Of a stretch of DNA of 14,673 nt, positions 1 through 6,800 are shown piece after piece. The position numbers were made by a program, and so were the translations under genes. The DNA lies in NCBI GenBank assembly GCA_022361315.1, contig JAKSBB010000391.1:1-14673 (forward strand), given 5' to 3'. Source of the stretch: Desulfobacterales bacterium. Lineage in GTDB: Bacteria; Desulfobacterota; Desulfobacteria; Desulfobacterales; Desulfobacteraceae. Position 1 is the first letter of the stretch. The number at the start of each line of letters is the position of its first letter. The notes below the pieces were generated by a model. That model was given only the letters and a program-made list of their open reading frames with translations, was not told where the DNA came from and did not search any database.

Positions 1-259
1 CAGGATGGATACGACCCGGTGTATCCTGAAAAATTCAACCGTCAAGGCTCAGGAACCCTTGAAGGCGGTCTTGCAAAGTCGACGCCCTGACCTGAATCTG
101 CAAGAGGGATATCAGGAGGACGGAAGCAGCCTTAAGCTGCTACAGCGTAATCATAATCGTCTGCGATTATATTTAAAGCATTGCCAATTTCACGAGCTGA
201 CAAAAGACTCGGCATGCTACCTCAGGCGTCAAAATCTCCGTCGAAACCATTGCGCCCCC
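1..259 (-). ncRNA. ssrA: tmRNA (transfer-messenger RNA), 5' portion; 3' end lies outside the window
   Basis: tmRNA rescues ribosomes stalled on mRNAs without a stop codon and tags the incomplete peptide for proteolysis. Read on the minus strand, the RNA starts at 259 with GGGGGCGCAATGGTTTCGAC, the hallmark 5' end of one-piece tmRNA (acceptor strand and D-like region). About 95 nt further on is the resume codon GCA with an open tag frame encoding ADDYDYAVAA and a TAA stop. The stop lies in a small hairpin (GCAGC/GCUGC), as in other tmRNAs. The remaining sequence down to base 1 would hold the downstream pseudoknots. The T-arm and 3' acceptor strand, roughly 100 nt, are missing because the window ends. 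The gene is just downstream of smpB, whose product is its obligate partner. The short reading frames that cross this region are not genes. Identity is very secure; the exact mature 5' base is inferred from the family pattern. Confidence 0.95.
132..164 (-). other. tmRNA proteolysis-tag reading frame (ADDYDYAVAA, stop)
   Basis: On the minus strand the codons GCA GAC GAT TAT GAT TAC GCT GTA GCA GCT TAA encode the tag. The bases just before the resume codon (ATAATC) resemble the E. coli region that positions the first tag codon. The peptide ends in VAA, where most tags end in LAA. There is one stop codon; E. coli has two in tandem. The hydrophobic C-terminus is what ClpXP-type proteases recognise in known tags. 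Confidence 0.93.
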
Positions 260-289
260 AAATTGTGAAAGATCGAATTGACGGGCTAC

Positions 290-317
290 AATATAATAAC
301 CCGCATCATAATGTCAA
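290..317 (-). promoter_or_regulatory. sigma70-type promoter of ssrA
   Basis: On the minus strand there is a perfect -35 box TTGACA (312-317) and a -10 box TATATT (290-295) separated by 16 nt. Transcription would begin around 283, leaving a leader of about 24 nt before the GGGGG 5' end at 259. This fits the known maturation of tmRNA precursors by RNase P. It allows ssrA to be made independently of the smpB operon upstream. Confidence 0.75.
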
Positions 318-384
318 TGGCCCGGTGCCTTTAAATTTAGATTTGCGTCAGCGTGCCGGGCTTTTAAGCTAACCGGATAAAAGC

Positions 385-846
385 TTAGCTGTTGTACTTT
401 TTCTCCCGGTCCAGATCCCGCTTGATGTCCTTTTGCTTGATGCTTTCCCGCTTGTCGTAGAGCTTCTTACCTTTGCCCAGGCCGATTAACACTTTAATCT
501 TATCATTTTTAAAGTAAATCTTCAAAGGCACCAAGGTGTAGCCCTTTTCCTTTATCTTACCGATAAGCTTACGGATCTCGTAATTATGAAGGAGCAGCTT
601 CCGGTTTCTCAGGGAATCGTGATTGGCGTTGTAGGCATATTTATAAGGGGAGATATGCAACTGGCGGAGCCAGACTTCCCCGCTTTTGATGTCGGCATAG
701 GAATCTTTGAAGCTGACCCGGCCCCCGCGGATGGACTTGACTTCCGTACCGGCCAGAACAATGCCGGCCTCATACTCATCATCAATATGATAGTTGTGGC
801 GGGCCTTTTTATTGGAGGCAATCAGTTTGATATACGGTGCATTCAT
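385..846 (-). CDS. smpB: SsrA-binding protein SmpB
   Basis: SmpB binds the tRNA-like domain of tmRNA and delivers it with EF-Tu to stalled ribosomes in trans-translation. The 153-residue product has the normal family length and its landmarks: KKARHNYHI (13-21), the oligonucleotide-binding barrel core GIVLAGTEVKSIR (28-40), HISPY (64-68), KLLLH (83-87), the YTLVPLKIYF strand (103-112) and LGKGKKLYDKR (123-133). A lysine/arginine-rich tail (131-153) follows; in this family the tail enters the empty mRNA channel. The ATG at 846 gives the standard N-terminus, although its Shine-Dalgarno sequence is weak. It lies 21 bp after ptsI and is probably cotranscribed with it. The tmRNA gene begins 126 bp downstream on the same strand, so both partners of the rescue system are neighbours. 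Confidence 0.97.
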   Translation of the reverse strand: MNAPYIKLIASNKKARHNYHIDDEYEAGIVLAGTEVKSIRGGRVSFKDSYADIKSGEVWLRQLHISPYKYAYNANHDSLRNRKLLLHNYEIRKLIGKIKEKGYTLVPLKIYFKNDKIKVLIGLGKGKKLYDKRESIKQKDIKRDLDREKKYNS

Positions 847-867
847 AGTTGGTATACTCGAAGCCTT

Positions 868-2637
868 TTATTCTTCGTTGTCTCTGTAGGGGAGAATATC
901 CTTGTACTCTTCCTGGATGAACTCCGTAATCTCCTCAACCGTATTGAGGCCCATGATGATATCCGCATTTTTACTGGCCCTGCAGGCATCCAGGGAACGG
1001 ATCATCTTTTTGATCACGGGGATGGCCCCGGAGTTCATGGAGAGGTTTCTTAACCCCAGCCCCACCAGCACGGGAATATTAATGGGGTCGCCGGCCATTT
1101 CACCACACATGTAAAGTTCAATGTCGTTCTTACGGGCAGCACTTACCGTCATCCCGATCATCTTAAGCACAGCCGGGCTCATGGCCTGATAGAGGTGGGC
1201 CACCCGCCGGTTGCGCCGGTCAATGGCCATGGAATATTGAATCAGGTCGTTGGTGCCGATGCTGAAAAAGTCCACATGTTTGGCCAGTTCATTGGCCATC
1301 ATCACGGCTGACGGCACTTCGATCATTATCCCCAGCGGGATATCTTTATTAAAGATCTTGTCTTCCTGCTCCAGTTCGATGATGGCCTTGTTAATCACCG
1401 TTTTGACCTGGAGAATCTCTTCCACGCATGAGATCATGGGAATCAGCAGCTTTATTTTTCCGCTGGCCGCAGCCCGTAAAATAGCCTTGAGCTGGGTGAT
1501 AAACTTGTCTTCATTCTCAAGGCAGAACCGCACCGCCCTGAGCCCCAGGGCCGGGTTGGCCTCTTCCACCGGATCGATATAGGGATTAAACTTGTCCCCG
1601 TTGATGTCCAGGGTCCGGATGGTCACCGGTTTTGGATGCATCAGTTCCACCAGTTCCTTATACTTCTGGAGCAATTCGTCTTCCGTGGGGTAACGGTTGA
1701 GATCCAGATAAAGGAACTCGGTACGGAACAGGCCGATACCGGCGGCCTGGTTATCCATGGCAGAGACCACCTCTTCCACCAGCTCGATATTTGCCAGCAG
1801 GTTCAGCTCCACCCCGTCCGCCGTAACGGACGGCAGGTGGCTTTCCCGTTCGATATCCGCCCGGTATGCCTCGAACCTGGCCAGCTTTTCTTCGTACTTG
1901 AACAGGGTGTCTTCTTCGGGATTAATAATGATAATCCCGGAGGTGCCGTCAACGATGAGAATGTCATCGTTGTTTACATTGGCAGTGGCAGTGCCCAGCC
2001 CCATCACGGACGGAATCTTTAGAGACTTGGCCACGATACTGGTATGTGAATCTTTACCGCCGCGGTCCGTCACAAAGCCTTTGATGCGCTCCAGCTGAAT
2101 CTGGCTGGTATCTGCGGGTGACAGGTCATGGGCCACAATAATGACCCGTTTATTGATGTCCCGGATCCGGATATCATCCCCCCCGGTCAGGTAGGTCATG
2201 ATCTTATCCGAAACCTGAACGATATCATTGACCCTGGCCCTCAGATAATCGTCATCAATCTGTTCAAACATCCGGCGCACATTTCTGGAGACTTTACGCA
2301 GGGCCCACTCGGCATTGACCTGATCGTCGGTAATGGTATCTATGGTCTGGCCGTAGAGCATCTTGTCCTTGAAAAGGGCCATATGGGTTTCAAGGATATT
2401 GATATTTCCGCTGAGGTCCTGCCCCAGAGACTCAATGGTCTTGGCATGATCATTTTTAGCCTGGATGACGGCATTTTTAAAGCGGTCCACCTCTTTGGGA
2501 ATCAGATCCTCTATCACGTGGTACCGTTTAATGATGTTGACCCCTTCCCGGTCAACCAGATACGCCTTGCCGATGCAAATACCGGGGGAACCGCTGATAC
2601 CGCGGATGATTTTCTCCCCTGCCGGAAACTTACTCAT
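868..2637 (-). CDS. ptsI: phosphoenolpyruvate-protein phosphotransferase (PTS enzyme I)
   Basis: Enzyme I takes phosphate from phosphoenolpyruvate onto a histidine and passes it to HPr, the first steps of the cytoplasmic PTS relay. Counting from the chosen start (589 residues), GGKDSHTSI carries the phosphorylated His198 and matches the family pattern around E. coli His189. The C-terminal barrel shows the PEP-binding segments GLFRTEFLY, TIRTLDINGDK, PALGLRAVR and FFSIGTNDLIQY. ELYMCGEMAGDP holds the catalytic Cys511. I chose the ATG at 2637 over one at 2664: it is preceded by GGAG at suitable spacing, overlaps the ptsH stop by 8 bp (ATGAGTAA), and gives the usual N-terminus close to GISGSPG. 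One oddity is TLDINGDK, where E. coli and B. subtilis have a second glycine (DIGGDK). No nitrogen-PTS GAF domain precedes it, so it is the ordinary enzyme I form. Confidence 0.96.
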   Translation of the reverse strand: MSKFPAGEKIIRGISGSPGICIGKAYLVDREGVNIIKRYHVIEDLIPKEVDRFKNAVIQAKNDHAKTIESLGQDLSGNINILETHMALFKDKMLYGQTIDTITDDQVNAEWALRKVSRNVRRMFEQIDDDYLRARVNDIVQVSDKIMTYLTGGDDIRIRDINKRVIIVAHDLSPADTSQIQLERIKGFVTDRGGKDSHTSIVAKSLKIPSVMGLGTATANVNNDDILIVDGTSGIIIINPEEDTLFKYEEKLARFEAYRADIERESHLPSVTADGVELNLLANIELVEEVVSAMDNQAAGIGLFRTEFLYLDLNRYPTEDELLQKYKELVELMHPKPVTIRTLDINGDKFNPYIDPVEEANPALGLRAVRFCLENEDKFITQLKAILRAAASGKIKLLIPMISCVEEILQVKTVINKAIIELEQEDKIFNKDIPLGIMIEVPSAVMMANELAKHVDFFSIGTNDLIQYSMAIDRRNRRVAHLYQAMSPAVLKMIGMTVSAARKNDIELYMCGEMAGDPINIPVLVGLGLRNLSMNSGAIPVIKKMIRSLDACRASKNADIIMGLNTVEEITEFIQEEYKDILPYRDNEE

Positions 2638-2920
2638 GAATATCTTCTCCAAACCCCTGGTCAAAGAAGGTTTTAATCTCGTCTGCCAAAGCAGAATCTT
2701 CAGGATCGTCCGTATGGATGGTGATCTCAGTGCCCGTTACGGCACATAAAGTCAGGATATCTATGATACTTGAGGCATCGACGGTGGCGGCGTCTGTGGA
2801 CAGCGAGATGTTTCCTTTTGCTGCCCCGGCCATTTCGGCAATTTTAGCCGCGGGTCTTGCGTGCATTCCCAGAGCATTGACGACCTTGGTCTGCCGGGAA
2901 ATTGATTGTTCAGTGTTCAA
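2630..2920 (-). CDS. ptsH: HPr phosphocarrier protein of the PTS
   Basis: HPr receives phosphate from enzyme I on a histidine and donates it to enzyme IIA domains. The protein has VVNALGMHARPAAKIAEMA with the active histidine (His20 from the chosen start) and the segment VDASSIIDIL. The second serine there (Ser51) aligns with the regulatory Ser46 targeted by HPr kinase, although no hprK is in the window. I chose the TTG at 2920, giving 96 residues, because GGAAG lies 8 nt upstream and HPr is normally 85-95 residues. The frame stays open to another TTG at 3022 (130 residues), but that would add a 34-residue N-terminal extension not typical of HPr. There is no in-frame ATG upstream of the HPr core. 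The gene is first in the operon and overlaps ptsI by 8 bp. Function is secure; the start is less so. Confidence 0.9.
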   Translation of the reverse strand: MNTEQSISRQTKVVNALGMHARPAAKIAEMAGAAKGNISLSTDAATVDASSIIDILTLCAVTGTEITIHTDDPEDSALADEIKTFFDQGFGEDIHE

Positions 2921-2953
2921 ATCTACATCTTCCAGTGAAAAATTTTTATCTTC

Positions 2954-2980
2954 TTTATATCTTCCAAAGTGAAAAGTCAA
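2954..2980 (-). promoter_or_regulatory. possible promoter of ptsH-ptsI-smpB
   Basis: On the minus strand a -35-like TTGACT (2975-2980) is followed either by TATAAA (2954-2959, 15-nt spacer) or TAAAGA (2952-2957, 17-nt spacer). It would give a leader of roughly 25 nt for the TTG start at 2920. If real, it lies inside the longer 130-codon reading of ptsH and argues for the shorter protein. Confidence 0.35.
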
Positions 2981-3031
2981 TGGGTTGAAGGCATCATTGA
3001 CCCTGTTGATGGGATACTCCAAAACGTGTAG

Positions 3032-3040
3032 AATATACCA
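3032..3040 (-). promoter_or_regulatory. possible extended -10 promoter element upstream of ptsH
   Basis: The minus strand reads TGGTATATT, an extended -10 (TGn followed by TATATT) in an AT-rich setting, with no convincing -35 box. Transcription would start near 3025. That would leave almost no leader for the TTG at 3022 but about 105 nt of leader for the preferred start at 2920. The same octamer TGGTATAT recurs in the divergent region around 7755-7807. Confidence 0.35.
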
Positions 3041-3125
3041 TATTTTTACTGAACCTTCCAGTTGGATCTTCTGGGACGATATTGAGTCAAATACCTGTGG
3101 AATATGACCTATAAAAGGAAAACAA

Positions 3126-3788
3126 ATGAAAAAGAAGCCCCCCTGCCCCCGCTACCCCATTGATGACTTCAAATCCGGAGAATCCTGGCGCCTGTTCAAA
3201 ATCATGGGGGAATTTGTAGACGGTGTGGATACCCTCCATGATCTTGGCCCGGCCGTATCCATTTTCGGCTCAGCCCGCACCCCGCAGGATCATCCGAATT
3301 ACAAAAAGGCAAAGGCCACGGCAGAACTCTTTGCCGCATCCGGATATGCCGTTATCACCGGAGGCGGTCCCGGAATTATGGAGGCGGCAAATAAGGGCGC
3401 CCGGGAAAAAGACGGGGAGTCCGTGGGTCTGATCATAAAACTGCCCTTTGAAGAAAAGGGCAATCCCTATCTCACCACAGAGGTGGAGTTTGATTATTTT
3501 TTTGTGCGCAAGGTAATGTTTGTCAAATATGCCCAGGCCTATATTATCATGCCCGGGGGATTGGGCACCCTGGATGAACTATTTGAAACCCTGACGCTGG
3601 TACAGACCGGCCGCATTCGGAAAATGCCGGTGATCCTCATGGGCAACGGCTTCTGGGAAGGACTCATGGACTGGATCTCAAACCGCCTGCAGGCGGAAGG
3701 ATTGATCTCGCCGGAAGACATGGATCTCTTCCATCTGGTGGATGAACCTGAGGAGGCCTTGAAAATCGTACAGGACTTTTATAACTGA
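3126..3788 (+). CDS. LOG-family nucleoside 5'-monophosphate phosphoribohydrolase (TIGR00730 type)
   Basis: LOG-family enzymes hydrolyse the N-glycosidic bond of nucleoside 5'-monophosphates: cytokinin ribotides in plants and some bacteria, AMP-like nucleotides in other members. The 220-residue protein has a Rossmann-like fold signature. VSIFGSAR is at 44-51, GGGPGIMEAANKGA at 79-92, FFVRK at 125-129 with the conserved Arg128, and PGGLGTLDELFE at 143-154 with the catalytic-type Glu151. This PGGxGTxxE motif defines the family. A ribosome site AAGGA lies 6 nt before the ATG. It is transcribed divergently from ptsH and converges with the cyclase gene, ending 58 bp from it, so it seems to be monocistronic. 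No clear promoter or terminator was found. The physiological substrate cannot be told from sequence; many bacterial members were once annotated as lysine decarboxylase-like, which is not supported here. Confidence 0.92.
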   Translation: MKKKPPCPRYPIDDFKSGESWRLFKIMGEFVDGVDTLHDLGPAVSIFGSARTPQDHPNYKKAKATAELFAASGYAVITGGGPGIMEAANKGAREKDGESVGLIIKLPFEEKGNPYLTTEVEFDYFFVRKVMFVKYAQAYIIMPGGLGTLDELFETLTLVQTGRIRKMPVILMGNGFWEGLMDWISNRLQAEGLISPEDMDLFHLVDEPEEALKIVQDFYN

Positions 3789-3846
3789 TGCCAGTTTATT
3801 ATCACCTCCGGCACAGCGACATCCGAACGTATCTTTCGGGGAATAC

Positions 3847-6800
3847 TTAACGTGCCATACCCCTTGAAAAATAGAATGCCGTTTTTTCGGGAAAATCCTC
3901 AAGACTGAGCCCTAGGCGTATGGTTTTCTTTGCTGTCTCCAGATTGACCAAAGGCTTTGCCGGCCTGGCGGTCCTCAGATACATCTCCCCCCAGGAGTTC
4001 ATATAAACCACGGTATAATCCGTGATTTTCAGTGTGGGTTTCGGGGCATAAAAGTTCAGGCACACAAAGAGACAGGTAACCGTCGGTTGACGCCGCATGG
4101 TCTTAAACTGTACCCGCTTTTTCACCTCCGGATCCAGAAAGTCATACATGGCCCGGTACAATTTCTCGATATCATCGTGGGACACCGGCGTGGGATTGGG
4201 AAGCAGCCCCAGATATGTCTTTCCGGTGTATAGGCGGTTGTTGATCATCCAGGCACCGATTTCTTCGATGGTGTCGGCCCGCTTTATGGCTTCCTCGGCC
4301 GGCTGATCCTGCTTGGATATCTTATGCACCAGTTCCCACTTACCGGGATGGTTGGGCAGCGGTATATGTTTGAGATGAAGCCTGGAAAAATGCCGGTCGC
4401 CTCTGGACACCAGAAGCAGTTTTTTTATCTTGTACTTCTTGTCCTGGAAAACGGTGTTGACCTTCCGTTCCAGAACGATCCGGTCATTCTCGGAGATCAT
4501 CAGTCCCGTGGCCGAATCAAAGCGTTTTCTCAATGCGGAGAATTTGGATACCATGTACCGTTCTATGGTGGTGGAAAGTCTGAAAATGGCCGCATAGGGC
4601 CAGATCTTGAACCGCCCCACCTCAAAGACCTTTTTAAATGACCAGCCCCATTCATTGAGGCTGCGCTCCAAAAGTATTTTCCGAAGACCGAACACGGAAT
4701 TATCAATTTCCGCTTTCTTGGATATCTCAAGCTTTAAAAAGAAACACGTAAGAAGCAGATTCACGGACCGCTCATCCCCCACTTTGATGTAAAAATCAAT
4801 CAGGGTGTTGAGCAGGATGATGTAGGAATCGTTCTGGCCCGGTTTCAGGTGCGTCCCGGAATTCATCCATTCGTTCTTGTATTGGTTGCACAAGAGGGTT
4901 TCGCGACCGTATGCGTTGATATACTTCTCCAGCAAGGCCATTTTGATCACTGATTTAAAAGGACTCTTCAGCCACTTAAACATCTGCCAGATGGATGCAC
5001 CGAAATATTCGTTGACCGGAATGGCATGGATATCCCCAAGGTCGATATACCTGTGGGACTGCTCTTCTTTGGTGATCCGTTCGAGGATCAGGTTGTAATA
5101 GTTGATACTGATGGTGGTGGGCAGAACTGCCCATAAGGGCAATTTACCGGCCACGTGAATCATGGTCCGGTAAAACTCTTCTTTTAACAGCCTGGCCTGG
5201 GCCGATCCTGAACTCTCGCGGCTGGAACCGCCAAAATCATTGTTTCTGGCCTTTAAAACATCCACAATAAAGAAGGTGACGCGAACCTTAAATTTATCAA
5301 AGGCCAGTTTTTCCAGCAGCGTTAGCTTCCGCCGCAGCAGCCCTAATCCTTCACGATCCATGATGTGCTCGTCAATGCACACCCAGTAGTCGATATCCGA
5401 TTCCGTTGTCTGGGCCAGTGACCCCACGGACCCCATGGAGAAAAGCCCCTGGATATAAGGGGAGACGCTGCGCCGGAACGGCACACGGCCCTTGCCCAGA
5501 TATTTTTCTGCAACCGCTAAGGTTTCCAGGGTCGGCAGATAGTCGCTAATGCCGCAGGGTGTGCCCACAGCCATGTACTCTACATCCGGTATCTCCAGGT
5601 TTTCATGGATTAATATGGGGAGAAGCTGAAAGAAATCAGCCTGGACAGGTTTAAAAACATCAAATGCGGTCAGTACGCTCAGCTTGTTCTGATTCAGGAA
5701 CTTCGCCTCACCGTAGTGAATAAATTCGCAGAATATCAACATATTGATATCACTGACCACATTTTTGTCTATCTGGGGAAGATCCTTGAATCCAAGCTGG
5801 TGCTCCCTGGCATTATAATCGATTCCCTCACTTTTGATCTGGTTTCTCGCATCGGCGGGAAACCTGGAAAAACGTGCACGGACACCCGTAAAATCGGCCA
5901 GGTTTAAATAGGCCGTGGCAAAGGAAACCCCTGAAATTCTGGCACCTGAAAACACGGCACAGTTTAAGTCTGTATGGCCAAAGGCGCATTTGGCGATTTC
6001 GGCATCCACAAAAAGGGCATCATTGAGGGCCGCACGGTTAAAGCTGGTGTTGAAAAACCTGGCCCCCTGAAAACTGCACCGGTGGAATGTGGTCTTTACG
6101 GCATTAACATTGATGAAAACGGCATTGTCAAAATTGGCAGACCTGAACTCCGCCTTTTCCATATCCACATTGTAGAAAACCGCCCCCCTGAACTGCGGCC
6201 GTTCAAACCGGGTCCGTGACAAATCACAGCCTTGAAAAACGGTTTCCGTAAACAGCATCTGTGACGCGTTAAACCGGAGCCCTGAAAAATCTTCATCCGC
6301 CAGTGTATCCCTGTAAAAATCCAACGTCCCTTCCGGGGTATTGGCTCTCAGCGCCTCCAGCTTTTTCTCCAGAGGGGATTTAAGCATGGACTTCAAAAAG
6401 GATTTTTTACCTTTATCCCCTGTTTTAAGCAGCCGGATGATGGGTTTAAACGGCGCTTCCATGTTCTCCCGCTCTTTTCTCAGCAGCCGGATGGTTTTTT
6501 CCATGAAAGCACTCACATCCATCTTCAGGGAACGGTCCACTCGGTCATCATAGGCTTTGAGGATCTTCACCACCCGTTCCGGCCGTTTTTTGATCATGCC
6601 GAAAACACAGGCCAGGTTAACATCATAGTTTTCACCCAGGTATTGGTCCTTATTCAGGGCAATATCCTGAATGGCAAAGAAAGAGAGCCTGGAAAGCTCC
6701 GATATCTCGATATGGATATTGGGCAGGACCTCCGGGTTATACTGCCTGACCAGTGACATGACTTCATTGATGGGAATCTTTCCCGTAACGACCATCGCTT

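Noticed and set aside
320..361. GCCCGG/CCGGGC inverted repeat followed on the plus strand by TTTT, resembling a terminator
   Set aside because: The loop is about 30 nt, no plus-strand gene lies upstream, and on the minus strand the second arm is followed by the ssrA -35 region, not a T-run.
5..372. Two plus-strand reading frames of 87 and 63 codons at the left edge
   Set aside because: They lie opposite the tmRNA gene and its promoter, show no family resemblance, and are fully explained by chance frames across a structured RNA gene.
3067..3100. Sigma54-like TGGGAC...TGAGT sequence upstream of the LOG gene
   Set aside because: The GG and GC dinucleotides that define a -24/-12 promoter are not both present at the right spacing; the second position reads AG.
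3126..3788. Lysine decarboxylase annotation for the LOG-family gene
   Set aside because: The PGGxGTxxE motif defines phosphoribohydrolases; the decarboxylase label is a historical misannotation and no pyridoxal phosphate site is present.
3815..3842. Small hairpin CCGAA/TTCGG between the LOG and cyclase genes as a shared terminator
   Set aside because: The stem is only 5 bp and neither strand has a following T-run, so no intrinsic terminator can be claimed.
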